From Daejeonella sp. JGW-45 (GTDB lineage: Bacteria; Bacteroidota; Bacteroidia; Sphingobacteriales; Sphingobacteriaceae), in the NCBI RefSeq assembly GCF_029360805.1, contig NZ_JARKNC010000008.1:680339-744338 (forward strand): 64,000 bases of DNA, given 5' to 3'. This document shows, piece by piece, positions 46,284-56,136 of the stretch; the first letter of the stretch is position 1; every line of letters begins with the position of its first letter. The translations under genes were made by a program, and so were the position numbers. The notes under the pieces were generated by a model that did no database searches, was not told the DNA's origin, and saw nothing but the letters and a program-made list of their open reading frames with translations.

Positions 46284-47444
46284 TTACATCGCCGGAATTT
46301 CTCCCACAATTACCTTTTCGTTATCTTTTTGCTTCTTCTCTTCAATGTCCCTGCTTACACTAAGTATAATACCAAACGCTACACTGGTAAAAAGTATAGA
46401 TGTTCCTCCCATACTGACCAGGGGCAGCGGAACGCCCGTCACAGGCCCCAGCCCTACTGCTACAGCCATATTGGCAAACGCCTGTATCGTCAGACTAAAA
46501 CTCAGGCCGGCAGCGAGTAAAGCTCCAAATGCCTTGGGACTATGGGTTACGATCAATACGCAGCGGTACAGAAACACCAGATACAAAAGCACCAGTCCAA
46601 CTCCTCCAATTAGCCCATACTCCTCAATGATCAGAGCGAAAACAAAATCTGAATATGGATGGGGAAGAAAATTCCTCTGCGTGCTGTTTCCAGGGCCTTT
46701 TCCAAATACCCCCCCTGTGGCTATCGCAATCTTAGCCTGATTGGCCTGAAATGATTTATCAGGATCCACCTTTTCCGGATGAAGGTAGGTTTCAATACGT
46801 GAGATATATGTCTTGCGTCTCGGCCCGAGCATCATTACACCTCCCAATAAGATTATTCCGGCAAGACTCACAATGGCAATTTGCTTAATACTGATCCTTC
46901 CCATAATAAGCAGGAGTATGCTAACGCCGAAGAGCATTAAAGCAGTGGAAAGATTCGCTAAGGCAATGAGTACAAAAACACCGCAGACCGAACCCATGAT
47001 GGGAATGAAAGCTTTTTTAACATCCTTGATGTTTTCCTGCTTCTTACTGAGACTCCGCGCCAGGAAGGTGATCAGGGCAAGTTTTGCCATATCCGACGTT
47101 TGGAAAGTCTGGTTGATAATCGGAATGGTTACCCACCGGCTTGCTTCATTTACATTCGCACCAAAAATCAGTGTGTACAGCAAGAGTGGAATGGTCACGA
47201 TCATCAGAATCTTTGAGATTCCTGCATAATGTCTATAATCCAGCAAATGGGAAAAATACATCAGCGCTATACCTCCAACGATCATCACAAGGTGCTTGAT
47301 AAGGAATTGCTCGGTACCTACACCCTTCTTGTAAGCAAGCGTGCCAGTCGCGCTGTATACGGCCAGCAGCGACCATATCGATAGCAGGATTACGATAAGC
47401 CAGATCCACCGGTCGCCTTTTGTTTTATTTATGAGTCTTTCCAT
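46284..47444 (-). CDS. ftsW: SEDS-family peptidoglycan glycosyltransferase FtsW
   Basis: Polymerises lipid II at the septum together with FtsI. 386 residues with about ten membrane helices. The family motifs SRWVTIPIINQTFQTSD, the region around PHPYSDFVFALIIEE with the functional Asp/Glu, and TGVPLPLVSMGGTS near the C-terminus are visible. It follows murD after 52 bp filled by a 7-bp-period repeat. Confidence 0.95.
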   Translation of the reverse strand: MERLINKTKGDRWIWLIVILLSIWSLLAVYSATGTLAYKKGVGTEQFLIKHLVMIVGGIALMYFSHLLDYRHYAGISKILMIVTIPLLLYTLIFGANVNEASRWVTIPIINQTFQTSDMAKLALITFLARSLSKKQENIKDVKKAFIPIMGSVCGVFVLIALANLSTALMLFGVSILLLIMGRISIKQIAIVSLAGIILLGGVMMLGPRRKTYISRIETYLHPEKVDPDKSFQANQAKIAIATGGVFGKGPGNSTQRNFLPHPYSDFVFALIIEEYGLIGGVGLVLLYLVFLYRCVLIVTHSPKAFGALLAAGLSFSLTIQAFANMAVAVGLGPVTGVPLPLVSMGGTSILFTSVAFGIILSVSRDIEEKKQKDNEKVIVGEIPAM

Positions 47445-47449
47445 TCGTT

Positions 47450-47499
47450 GGCTGTTAGTTGTTTGTCGTTAGCACGTAGAACGTACCACGTAAAACTTA
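47450..47499. repeat. 7-bp-period repeat tract between ftsW and murD
   Basis: Heptads GTTGGCT, GTTAGTT, GTTTGTC run into GTAGAAC, GTACCAC, GTAAAAC, TTATAAC, so the left and right halves are roughly complementary. The tract reaches into the murD stop codon (47497-47499). It is the only sizeable gap inside the tightly packed cluster. Confidence 0.65.
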
Positions 47500-48849
47500 T
47501 AACTCCATAACCGCTTTTTTAAACTGATTACCTCTGTCTTCATAATTCTTAAACAGGTCGAAACTCGCACAGGCCGGTGACAATAGAACTGTATCGCCCT
47601 TTTTGGCCATATGATATGCTATTTGCACAGCTTCACTTGCAGAAAAGGTATTAACGATCACGTCAACATCATCTTCGAAAGCTTCATGGATACGTTTATT
47701 ATCCTTTCCCAGACAAACAATTCCTTTAACCTTACTTTTCACCAGATCTTTCAGCATATTATAGTCATTCCCCTTATCCACGCCGCCAAGAATAAGAATC
47801 ACCTGCGCGGGCATACTTTCAAGGGCGTACCAGGTTGAATTGACGTTTGTAGCCTTAGAATCGTTAATGAAGTCAATCCCGGAGATCTTTGCCACGTGTT
47901 CGAGCCGGTGTTCTATATTGCTAAAGCTTCCCATGCTGTCGCGAATGGATTCGTTTCTCAGTTCAAGCACTTTGGCCACTATTCCGGAAGCCATGGAGTT
48001 ATAAATATTGTGCTTGCCTTGCAGAGCTAATTCGTTAATGGACATAGTCAGAGGTTCTTGATTTTCGTGGTTAAGGTCTATTGTTATCTTTTCGTCTTCC
48101 AGCCAGGCGCCCTTAGAGAGCGTCTTCTCAATGGAAAATGGATATTTTTGGGATTTTATTTCGCGTCCTTGTAGTCCGGACAGAATTTCTTTGTCGTCTG
48201 CACAGTAAATAAATACATCATTATCTGCCTGATTCCGGATGATCCGAAATTTAGATTCGGCATAATTCTCCATTTTATAATCGTAGCGGTCAAGATGATC
48301 AGGAGTTATATTTAGTAACACGGCTATGTCTGCCTTAAAGCTGTACATATTATCCAGCATAAAGCTGCTGATCTCAAGAACATAGTAATCGTAGCTTTCA
48401 AAGGCCACCTGCTTGGCAAAACTCTTCCCGATATTACCGCCAAGGCCGACGCTCAGGCCCGCGGCTTTAAGCGTATGATAAGTAAGCATTGTGGTGGTCG
48501 ACTTGCCGTTTGAGCCGGTTATACAGATCATTTTTGATTTGGTATAGCGTCCGGCGAACTCAATTTCTGACAGAACGGGCACGCCGCGCTCGAGCAGCTT
48601 CTTTATTATAGGAGCTTTGTCCGGAATACCCGGGCTTTTAATTACCTCAGCGGCCGACAGTATTCTCTCCTCTGTATGCCCGTTTTCCTCATAGTTAATA
48701 TCGGCCTCTTTTAGCTCCTTGCTATAGTTCTCAGATACAGGGCCCATGTCTGATACAAAAACATCATAGCCCTGCTTCTGCGCAAGCAAAGCCGCACCAA
48801 CGCCGCTTTCACCAGCACCCAGAACAACGATATATTTCTTTGCTTCCAT
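47497..48849 (-). CDS. murD: UDP-N-acetylmuramoyl-L-alanine-D-glutamate ligase
   Basis: Adds D-glutamate to UDP-MurNAc-L-Ala. 450 residues. Seen: VVLGAGESGVGAALLA (~8-23), SPGIPD, the ATP loop TGSNGKSTTTML, NITPDHLDRY, FINDSKATNVNST and LSPACASFDLF. The start overlaps the mraY stop by one base. Confidence 0.97.
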   Translation of the reverse strand: MEAKKYIVVLGAGESGVGAALLAQKQGYDVFVSDMGPVSENYSKELKEADINYEENGHTEERILSAAEVIKSPGIPDKAPIIKKLLERGVPVLSEIEFAGRYTKSKMICITGSNGKSTTTMLTYHTLKAAGLSVGLGGNIGKSFAKQVAFESYDYYVLEISSFMLDNMYSFKADIAVLLNITPDHLDRYDYKMENYAESKFRIIRNQADNDVFIYCADDKEILSGLQGREIKSQKYPFSIEKTLSKGAWLEDEKITIDLNHENQEPLTMSINELALQGKHNIYNSMASGIVAKVLELRNESIRDSMGSFSNIEHRLEHVAKISGIDFINDSKATNVNSTWYALESMPAQVILILGGVDKGNDYNMLKDLVKSKVKGIVCLGKDNKRIHEAFEDDVDVIVNTFSASEAVQIAYHMAKKGDTVLLSPACASFDLFKNYEDRGNQFKKAVMEL

Positions 48850-50090
48850 CAGCGGAGTTTAAGGGTTACAATAGTCAGTATAGCGAGCATGATTCCCACT
48901 ATCCAGAACCTGGTTACGATCTTAGCTTCGTGATACCCTTTCTTTTGGTAGTGGTGGTGCAGGGGTGACATTAAAAAAACGCGCCGTCCCTCGCCAAACC
49001 TGCGCTTTGTATATTTAAAATAAGCTACCTGAATGACTACCGAAATATTCTCGATCAGAAAAACCCCGCACAGTACCGGGATCAATAGCTCCTTTCGGAT
49101 CATGATTGCAAAAGCGGCAATTATACCCCCAATAGCCAGGCTTCCGGTGTCGCCCATAAATACCTGTGCCGGATAGGAATTATACCATAAGAATCCTACA
49201 CAGGCTCCGACAAAGGCTCCGGCGAAAATCACCAGTTCACCCGAATGGGGGATATACATAATATTCAGGTAATCGGCGAAAATTGTATTTCCTGAAACAT
49301 AGGCAAGTATTGCAAGCGTAATGCCCACGATTGCCGACGTGCCCGTTGCCAGGCCATCTATGCCATCCGTTAAATTCGCCCCGTTGGAGACTGCCGTTAC
49401 AATGATTATAACAACGAGAAGAAATACGATCAGCGAATAGCCTTTCAAGTCTTCATCGAAAAAGGTCAGCACCTTTGCGTAGTCAAACTCATTATCCTTG
49501 TAAAAAGGGAAATTCGTTTGCGTGGACTTCACATTCTGGGTGTAGTAAAAATCGTTTCCTTTCTTGTGAACTTCCAGCGGAGCACGAACATCGGACCTCA
49601 CTATAACCTGTTCACGCACGACAATATCCGGGTGAAAATACATCGTCCAGCCAATAATAAGAGCCAGGCCCACCTGTCCCATAATTTTAAATCTGCCGGC
49701 GAGACCCTCCTTATCCTTCTTGAAAACTTTTATATAATCATCTACAAAGCCGATTGCTCCCATCCAAACCGTTGTGATAAGCATGAGCATGACGTAGATG
49801 TTATCAATCCTGGCAAACAGGACGGTCGGTAATAAAATACCCAGAAGTATGATCAAGCCGCCCATTGTTGGCGTACCCTGCTTCTGCATCTGACCTTCCA
49901 ACCCAAGATTCCGCACCGATTCTCCAACCTGTTTGGCCCTAAGAATCCTGATCAGCCTGCTGCCGTACACTGTTGTAAGGAACAATGACAAGATAACCGC
50001 CATGCCGGTGCGAAATGAGATATACTGGAACAATCCGGCTCCCGGAATATTATATTGCTGATCCAGCCAGGTAAACAGGTAGTACAACAT
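48849..50090 (-). CDS. mraY: Phospho-N-acetylmuramoyl-pentapeptide transferase
   Basis: Forms lipid I from UDP-MurNAc-pentapeptide and undecaprenyl phosphate. 413 residues, about ten membrane helices. Motifs: [17 protein letters not shown] (Mg site), [15 protein letters not shown] and [11 protein letters not shown] periplasm- or cytoplasm-facing insertion (~150-210) makes it longer than the ~360 of E. coli, as is common in this phylum. Confidence 0.97.
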   Translation of the reverse strand: MLYYLFTWLDQQYNIPGAGLFQYISFRTGMAVILSLFLTTVYGSRLIRILRAKQVGESVRNLGLEGQMQKQGTPTMGGLIILLGILLPTVLFARIDNIYVMLMLITTVWMGAIGFVDDYIKVFKKDKEGLAGRFKIMGQVGLALIIGWTMYFHPDIVVREQVIVRSDVRAPLEVHKKGNDFYYTQNVKSTQTNFPFYKDNEFDYAKVLTFFDEDLKGYSLIVFLLVVIIIVTAVSNGANLTDGIDGLATGTSAIVGITLAILAYVSGNTIFADYLNIMYIPHSGELVIFAGAFVGACVGFLWYNSYPAQVFMGDTGSLAIGGIIAAFAIMIRKELLIPVLCGVFLIENISVVIQVAYFKYTKRRFGEGRRVFLMSPLHHHYQKKGYHEAKIVTRFWIVGIMLAILTIVTLKLR

Positions 50091-51553
50091 CAGCCCATTA
50101 GATTTAAAAGTTCAGTTAATATCTCCTTATCGTCAAAAGGCAGCTTAACTCCAGCTGTCTCCTGGTACTTCTCGTGACCTTTTCCAGCAACGAGGATAAT
50201 ATCACCAGGTTTTGCCAGATGGCATGCTGTACGAATTGCTTCCTTTCTGTCAGTGATTGAAAGCGTCTTCTTCCGGTTCTGCGGCATAACGCCAGCCTCC
50301 ATTTCACGTATGATCTGCTCTGGATCTTCGGTTCTAGGATTGTCGGATGTCAGCACCACTTTGTTACTCCAATCGCAGGCTACCTGTGCCATTACCGGCC
50401 GCTTGCTCCTATCCCTGTCGCCGCCACAACCGATTACCGTGATAACCTGTTCAGCTCCCGACCGTATATCCTGGATAGTTTGCAGAACATTCTGAACGGC
50501 GTCAGGAGTATGGGCATAATCTACTATGCCAATTATGCCGGAAGAAGAAATTATATAATCGAACCTGCCTTCTGCGCCGCTTAGCCGGCTCAGCGAAGTG
50601 AGCACCCGTGTACGGTCCTGTTCTAATAACATAGCCGCGGAGTACACTGCAAGTAGATTATACGCATTAAAACTGCCAACCATTTTAAACCAAACCTCCT
50701 GGCCATCTATATTTAAAAGCAACCCGCTAAAATGGTTCTCAATGATCTTTGCTTTGAAATCAGCGATGTTCTTCAGCCCGTAAGTTTTCTTGTGCGCCCT
50801 GCTGTTTTGCAGCATAACGATGCCATTTTTGTCGTCAATATTGGTCAGCGCAAATGAATTGCTTTCCAGCATATCAAAAAATGCCTTTTTGGCTTTCAGA
50901 TATGCGTCAAAAGTCTGATGAAAATCCAGGTGGTCATGAGTCAGATTTGTAAATATTCCACCAGCGAAGGTCAACCCGGTTATTCTATGCTGAGCTACTG
51001 CATGTGAGCTTACTTCCATAAAACAATAATCACAACCACTGTCAACCATGTCGTTCAGCAAACCGTTAAGAGCCACCGGATCGGGAGTTGTGTGCGTAGA
51101 AGGAATAACCGTATCATTGATCTGGTTCTGCACGGTAGAAAGTAATCCGCATTTATATCCCAGATCTCTGAACAACTGAAAGAGTAAGGTTCCGATTGTG
51201 GTTTTGCCGTTTGTCCCTGTGACCCCAACAAGCCGCAGTTTGGATGAAGGGTGATCAAAAAAGTTCGCTGCTATTATTCCCAGCGCCTTTGCAGAATCGT
51301 CAACCAGAAAATAGCTGACTTCTGCCTCAAGTGTAGCAGGAAAAACGCTGCACACAACCGCCTTCGCACCCAGGCTTATCGCTTTCTCAATAAAATCGTG
51401 GCCATCCGACAAAGTACCTTTAACAGCAACAAAGAGCGCTCCGGATTGTACTTTCCTTGAATCAAAGCAAACCAGACTTACTTCCTGGCTGGTTGATCCG
51501 GCAACTTGTTTCAGTGAAACACCATATAATATGTCTTTCAGCTTCTTCATCAA
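50090..51553 (-). CDS. murE: UDP-N-acetylmuramoyl-tripeptide synthetase
   Basis: Adds the third amino acid, meso-DAP or L-Lys, to UDP-MurNAc-dipeptide. 487 residues. Seen: the ATP loop [49 protein letters not shown] and the segment [13 protein letters not shown]. The DNPR motif is that of DAP-adding MurE enzymes, which agrees with dapA nearby. The start overlaps the ftsI stop by 4 bp (two tandem ATG codons are possible starts). Confidence 0.97.
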   Translation of the reverse strand: MMKKLKDILYGVSLKQVAGSTSQEVSLVCFDSRKVQSGALFVAVKGTLSDGHDFIEKAISLGAKAVVCSVFPATLEAEVSYFLVDDSAKALGIIAANFFDHPSSKLRLVGVTGTNGKTTIGTLLFQLFRDLGYKCGLLSTVQNQINDTVIPSTHTTPDPVALNGLLNDMVDSGCDYCFMEVSSHAVAQHRITGLTFAGGIFTNLTHDHLDFHQTFDAYLKAKKAFFDMLESNSFALTNIDDKNGIVMLQNSRAHKKTYGLKNIADFKAKIIENHFSGLLLNIDGQEVWFKMVGSFNAYNLLAVYSAAMLLEQDRTRVLTSLSRLSGAEGRFDYIISSSGIIGIVDYAHTPDAVQNVLQTIQDIRSGAEQVITVIGCGGDRDRSKRPVMAQVACDWSNKVVLTSDNPRTEDPEQIIREMEAGVMPQNRKKTLSITDRKEAIRTACHLAKPGDIILVAGKGHEKYQETAGVKLPFDDKEILTELLNLMG

Positions 51554-53649
51554 TTCAACTCTAAGACAATTGGATACCCTTTGCCTACTTTGGACCCTGC
51601 CGCAATAGACTGTTTTACTACTTTGCCACTTCCCCTGACAAGAGGGCGAAGGCCGGAATTACCCAACACGTAAAGTGCGTCTTTAAGTCCCATCCCGCTT
51701 ACATCCGGAACAAAACCGTCAATTACTCTGACCTCAGGGTTGATGACCCCTTTATTGGTATCTACCGATAACTGTTCTGAATTAGCGGCAAATAATGTCT
51801 TTATTCCAAAAGCTTTATAAATCCGCTGGGTTGCTTTCTTCTCACCCGTTTTCGCCGATGGCATTTTTAGATTGCCGGCCAATTTCTGATCATTCAGCGA
51901 ATTATACATGTTAATGTCGCCCGCATATACCCTGTCTGCAACTTCCCGGAAAACAGGGCCGCTTACCTGTGCACCGTAGTATCCGTTTTTCGGATTGTTT
52001 ATTACAACGATGAGAGAATATTTGGGGTTATCAGCCGGGAAATACCCAACAAATGAAGCCTGATATTGCAGTTTGGCCCGATAGCCTTTATTAGCATCCG
52101 CTACTTGTGCAGTACCCGATTTACCAGCAACCCTGTAATGAGGGTTTTTTATAATAGTTTTGCCTGTACCGTCTGTTATTACACCTTCCAGCATGGCTTT
52201 AATTTTACCCAAAGTCTCATCGGAACAGATCTGTTCATTTATAACCCTGGCTTTAAATTGCTCAACAGTGTTTCCCAGACGTTTGATTTCCTTTACAAAT
52301 ATTGGTGCGATGTATCTTCCATCATTTGCTATCGCATTATAGAACGAAAGCATCTTTAGGGGAGTAAGTTGCATTTCATAACCGTATGCCATTTGGGGCA
52401 AAGTCATGTTTTTGTTCCAGCTTCTGTTCTTTGGGTTTTTTACTACCGGCTGCGCCTCGCCAGGGATCTGCAGCCCAAGTTTCTCATGCAAATGCCACCG
52501 GTATAAGTGATCGGTAAACTGCGACTGGTCTGTTTTATAAGCGTCAACCACAAGCTTAGCGATTGCAGCATTAGATGACTGCTCAAATGCCTTTTTCACG
52601 GTCACGATTCCAATACTTCCATGTGAATCCCTGATGATCTTGCCAGGAATGGGATAAGTACCCGTGCCCACCAGTGTATTAGTATCCGCCTTTTTGTCCT
52701 CAAGTATTGCCATGAAAGAGGCTACTTTAAATGTAGACCCCGGATCCTGGTTACCGGCGATCGCGTAATTAAACTTTTCCTTGTATATCCCTTCGCTTTC
52801 TTTGCTAAAATTGGCGATAGCCCTGATCTCACCTGTAGAAACTTCCATTAAAACCACGGTTCCATGGTCGGCATTGCTCGCGATCAGTTGCTTCTTCAAT
52901 GCGCGCTGGGCTACGTCCTGCATGTTGACGTCAATTGTCGAGATAATATCTGCTCCTTCTTTCGGTGCAATTTCGATATCCTGATTAACGGGCATCCAAA
53001 TCCCGCCCGCAATGCGCTGAACAAGCCGCTTTCCACTTTCCCCGTCTATATATGAGCCGTAAGCCCCTTCCAAACCAACGGGCTGTACATTTGCGTTTTT
53101 ATAACCGATAGTACGAGCCGCCAGGCTTTGAAAAGGCATAATTCGCTTGTTTTGCTGCACGGCTATTAAGCCACCCTTATATCTTCCCATATTAAATACA
53201 GGAAATTTTCGGATAGCTTTAAGTTCCTGGTGGGTAACATTTCTCTTCAACAGCAAGTAACGGGCCTTATCCTGTCTTGCATTTCGCAGCATCCGTGAAT
53301 ATTGCTTTGCAGATTTATCGTCAAAAAACGAAGATAATTTCGCAGCAAGTGAGTCTATCTTTTCATAAAAAACCTCATCACTTTCAATGCCACCTGCCAT
53401 CACATCCATTCGAATCTCGTATTCAGGAACGGAGGTCGCCAGAAGGCTTTTACCATCAGAAGCATAAATATTCCCCCGGGCAGCCTCAACATTGGCAAAG
53501 CGGGTAGACAGACTATCGGCCATCGCGGTCCATTTAGCCCCCTCAACGTATTGAACATGAAAAAGCTTAAACAGAACTGCAATAGCTAAAAGCACAATAA
53601 GCCCGAAGGCTATATAGACTCTTAGAAGTATGTCAGTCCTGATGTTCAT
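51550..53649 (-). CDS. ftsI: Division transpeptidase FtsI (class B PBP with PASTA domain)
   Basis: Cross-links septal peptidoglycan. 699 residues. A membrane anchor (~9-28) is followed by a dimerisation domain (~45-220), the transpeptidase domain with nucleophile Ser305 in PGSTFKV, the SSN motif (EQSSNAAIAK) and KSGTAQV, and a C-terminal PASTA-like domain (~640-699, VPDVSGMGLKDALYVL). The PASTA tail resembles SpoVD of Firmicutes but is usual in this phylum. Confidence 0.96.
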   Translation of the reverse strand: MNIRTDILLRVYIAFGLIVLLAIAVLFKLFHVQYVEGAKWTAMADSLSTRFANVEAARGNIYASDGKSLLATSVPEYEIRMDVMAGGIESDEVFYEKIDSLAAKLSSFFDDKSAKQYSRMLRNARQDKARYLLLKRNVTHQELKAIRKFPVFNMGRYKGGLIAVQQNKRIMPFQSLAARTIGYKNANVQPVGLEGAYGSYIDGESGKRLVQRIAGGIWMPVNQDIEIAPKEGADIISTIDVNMQDVAQRALKKQLIASNADHGTVVLMEVSTGEIRAIANFSKESEGIYKEKFNYAIAGNQDPGSTFKVASFMAILEDKKADTNTLVGTGTYPIPGKIIRDSHGSIGIVTVKKAFEQSSNAAIAKLVVDAYKTDQSQFTDHLYRWHLHEKLGLQIPGEAQPVVKNPKNRSWNKNMTLPQMAYGYEMQLTPLKMLSFYNAIANDGRYIAPIFVKEIKRLGNTVEQFKARVINEQICSDETLGKIKAMLEGVITDGTGKTIIKNPHYRVAGKSGTAQVADANKGYRAKLQYQASFVGYFPADNPKYSLIVVINNPKNGYYGAQVSGPVFREVADRVYAGDINMYNSLNDQKLAGNLKMPSAKTGEKKATQRIYKAFGIKTLFAANSEQLSVDTNKGVINPEVRVIDGFVPDVSGMGLKDALYVLGNSGLRPLVRGSGKVVKQSIAAGSKVGKGYPIVLELN

Positions 53650-53715
53650 TGTTGTATATTAATGTTACTTGTTAATGGTCGCTTTCTGACTGTACTCTTT
53701 TTATTTTATGGTTCC

Positions 53716-54123
53716 TTATTCAAACTCTCCTTCCGTAATCACTATTTTTTTGGGAGGCTCAACCGGCTCTTTTAACCCAAGGGTATCGACCTCTTTTGCA
53801 ACTTCCGTCTGAGTACTCTTCATCATAAGGTCGGCCTTTAGCGTTTTGTAATCCCAACTCAGTTCCTTAACCTCCTTCCCCAGTTTGTCTATATCACGAA
53901 TATTATTCTCGGCAAAATGGCGGTTACCTATATAAATCATTCCCAAAAAGGCGATGAATATGATAAACGGCAGCATACCAGTCGCAGCTTCCTTGGAGAT
54001 AACTCCTTCAGTAAGCATTACCGTAAAGAAGTTGCGGGGAAGCTCAGCCTTCTCTTTTAGTTCAGGCTGCACTTCCCTTTCAACTTCACCCTCAGTTGTG
54101 TCGTTTTTAAATTGGTTACTCAT
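53716..54123 (-). CDS. FtsL-like division protein
   Basis: 135 residues from the ATG at 54123 (MSNQFKNDTTEGE); an in-frame start three codons earlier is possible. A charged N-terminus (~1-45), one membrane segment (~48-65, MLPFIIFIAFLGMIYIGN) and a coiled-coil-like periplasmic region match the FtsL layout. Its place between rsmH and ftsI supports this. FtsL sequences are poorly conserved, so position and topology carry the call. Confidence 0.8.
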   Translation of the reverse strand: MSNQFKNDTTEGEVEREVQPELKEKAELPRNFFTVMLTEGVISKEAATGMLPFIIFIAFLGMIYIGNRHFAENNIRDIDKLGKEVKELSWDYKTLKADLMMKSTQTEVAKEVDTLGLKEPVEPPKKIVITEGEFE

Positions 54124-54143
54124 ATATCTCAAGCCCTAACAGC

Positions 54144-55046
54144 TTAAACCTTTACAGCAATTCTAAGCTTTGCACTCCGTGCCCGGTTATTCTCTTTGAC
54201 TTCTGCGTCTGAAGCGACTATTGCTTTGCGGGTCAGGCTTTCCAATGGCTTAATTGGATTACCGAAAAAATCTTTCTCCAACTCGCCATGAAACTTCCCT
54301 TTCGCAATAAAATTCTTGACCAGCCTATCTTCAAGAGAATGATAAGACATCACTACTAAGCGGCCCTGGGTTTTTAAAAGATCGACAGATTGCTCAAGAA
54401 ATTCCTTTAAAGCTTCCAGCTCCTGGTTGACCTCTATGCGAAGTGCCTGAAACACCTGTGCGAGATATTTATTCTCTTTTCCTTTTGGAATAAGCGATCC
54501 AATGGCCGTTTTTAAATCGGCGACTGTCTGAATAGCTTTATTCAAACGAAAGGTAACCAGGTTTCGCGCTAATGATTTCGCGTTCTTTATCTCACCGTAG
54601 ATCCCGAAAATTCTATGTAATTGCTCTTCAGTATAATTATTTACCACATCCTTAGCTGTAAAGGAGCCTGCCCGATCCATTCTCATGTCCAGATCTGCAT
54701 CGAAACGAATAGAGAACCCCCGTTCTGGCTGATCAAACTGGTGCGACGAAACACCAAGATCAGCCAGAATGCCATCTGCAGAAATGGCGCCCTGCAAACG
54801 GCAATTGTTTTTCAAATAGCGGAAGTTCTGATCAATAAAGGTTAATCGATCATCATTGGGTAAATTCTTCTGGGCATCAGCATCCTGATCAAAGGCAAGC
54901 AGCCTTCCATTCGGACCAAGGTGCCTTAATATTTCCCGGGAATGACCGCCGCCGCCGAAAGTAACGTCGACATACACCCCGTCTGGTTTTATGTTTAATC
55001 CTTTAATGCATTCCTGCAACATTACCGGTTGGTGATAATCAGTCAT
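54144..55046 (-). CDS. rsmH: 16S rRNA (cytosine-1402-N4)-methyltransferase
   Basis: Methylates C1402 of 16S rRNA using SAM. 300 residues. Seen: YHQPVMLQECI (~4-14), the SAM site VDVTFGGGGHSREIL, ADLGVSSHQFD, FRALRIEVNQEL and MSYHSLEDRLVKNF. Its start overlaps the mraZ stop by 8 bp. Confidence 0.97.
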   Translation of the reverse strand: MTDYHQPVMLQECIKGLNIKPDGVYVDVTFGGGGHSREILRHLGPNGRLLAFDQDADAQKNLPNDDRLTFIDQNFRYLKNNCRLQGAISADGILADLGVSSHQFDQPERGFSIRFDADLDMRMDRAGSFTAKDVVNNYTEEQLHRIFGIYGEIKNAKSLARNLVTFRLNKAIQTVADLKTAIGSLIPKGKENKYLAQVFQALRIEVNQELEALKEFLEQSVDLLKTQGRLVVMSYHSLEDRLVKNFIAKGKFHGELEKDFFGNPIKPLESLTRKAIVASDAEVKENNRARSAKLRIAVKV

Positions 55047-55503
55047 TCAGCCCCCTTCCTGCATTACCCATAACCTCTTCAGCGAGGTTCGCAAAATTTT
55101 CAGGCTCACTATCCATCTGCGCTTCGTAGGCATCCTTAGACCACACCTCGATTTTATTGAGCTGGCACGACAAAACAACTTCGGCTGTAATGCCCGCATA
55201 TTCCATCAAGGCCTTCGGAAATAATATACGATTGGCTGAATCAAGAGTAAGTTCTGTAGCACCCCGCGTGAAATAGCGAACAAAATCTCTGCTCTTTTTC
55301 TCGTACAGGTTTAATTTACTCAGCTCTCCTGTTATCTGATCCCACTCCTTCTTTGTATAAATAACGAGATGTTTCTCGAAGCCCCTATTGACCACAAGCC
55401 CTTCACGCTCAGCTTCAGGAAGCTGCTTCTTCAGGCTGGATGGTATCATCATCCTGCCCTTAGCATCAAGTTTACAATCAAATTCTCCTAAAAAATGGGA
55501 CAT
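55039..55503 (-). CDS. mraZ: Transcriptional regulator MraZ
   Basis: 154 residues with two AbrB-like swapped-hairpin motifs, DAKGRMMIPSSLKK (~13-26) and DSANRILFPKALMEYAGI (~90-107). MraZ forms rings and binds direct repeats in its own promoter, usually repressing the dcw cluster. First gene of the cluster. Three GTGG boxes spaced 10 bp apart lie 40-70 bp upstream and fit such an operator. Confidence 0.96.
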   Translation of the reverse strand: MSHFLGEFDCKLDAKGRMMIPSSLKKQLPEAEREGLVVNRGFEKHLVIYTKKEWDQITGELSKLNLYEKKSRDFVRYFTRGATELTLDSANRILFPKALMEYAGITAEVVLSCQLNKIEVWSKDAYEAQMDSEPENFANLAEEVMGNAGRGLND

Positions 55504-55836
55504 TACTTTACTCTACTCATTATTTCAAGAGTAAAAGTAAATAACTTACCACTTTTTACCACTATCTCCCACAAAAAAAGTTTTCCACAGTTTTGGAGCT
55601 TATTATCGTTCTATAATCTCCTTGAAAAAGGAATAATCATAGCGATAAAAACTCATAAAAACGGCAGGCTAGCTCAACGGATTCTCCTAGTTATAGGGTC
55701 TAATGAAAAGTACTACTGCGATTGACAAGCATATAAAAACACTATTTAGTCTGATCGGATCGTTTGAAAAATCCACCCAGGAAACAATAATGCTTGAGAT
55801 AGTCCGGGGCTCAAAGGCTTAAAAGCCACTTCAGAA
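55504..55836. other. Upstream region of the dcw cluster
   Basis: 333 bp without a gene. It holds the GTGG operator repeats (55543-55574), a DnaA-box-like TTTTCCACA (55581-55589) and a small palindrome GGCTT-AAGCC (55816-55827) beyond the stop of the winged-helix gene. No clear promoter box was recognised for mraZ. Confidence 0.5.
55543..55574 (-). promoter_or_regulatory. MraZ operator: three GTGG boxes at 10-bp spacing
   Basis: On the minus strand GTGGGAGATA, GTGGTAAAAA and GTGGTAAGTT follow each other directly (plus CCAC at 55569, 55559 and 55549). Known MraZ operators are GTGGG-type boxes repeated every 10 bp in front of mraZ. Only the first box has the full GTGGG. Confidence 0.7.
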
Positions 55837-56136
55837 TCATTTCTGCTGTTTTATGAGACTTTCAAGAGCTTGCAGATGCTTTCTAAAAGCATCCCGGCCT
55901 TGTTTTGTCGCAGAATATTGGGTATTGGGCTTCCGACCGATAAAAGACTTGGACACATTGATATACTCCTCTTTTTCAAGAGCCTTAAGATGCGATGCCA
56001 GATTCCCATCGGTAACTTTTAACAGATCTTTCAGTGCATTAAAATCATAGGAATCATTCACCGACAGAACGCTCATAACCTGAAGCCTTATCCTGTTTTC
56101 AAATGCCTTGTCGAATTGCTCCAGAGAAATTTTCAC
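55837..56136 (-). CDS. Winged-helix transcriptional regulator (HTH_34-type)
   Basis: 99 residues, a single winged helix: FENRIRLQVMSVLSVNDSYDFNALKDLLKVTDGNLASHLKAL (recognition helix region ~40-55) and a wing at FIGRKPNTQYSATKQG. These small MarR/PadR-like proteins often control an adjacent membrane protein gene. Its start overlaps the end of the upstream membrane-protein gene by 4 bp. Confidence 0.88.
   Translation of the reverse strand: MKISLEQFDKAFENRIRLQVMSVLSVNDSYDFNALKDLLKVTDGNLASHLKALEKEEYINVSKSFIGRKPNTQYSATKQGRDAFRKHLQALESLIKQQK

Noticed and set aside
55660-55700. tRNA-like GGCTAGCTCAACGG stretch
   Set aside because: No T-loop GTTCRANNC or acceptor stem pairing was found.
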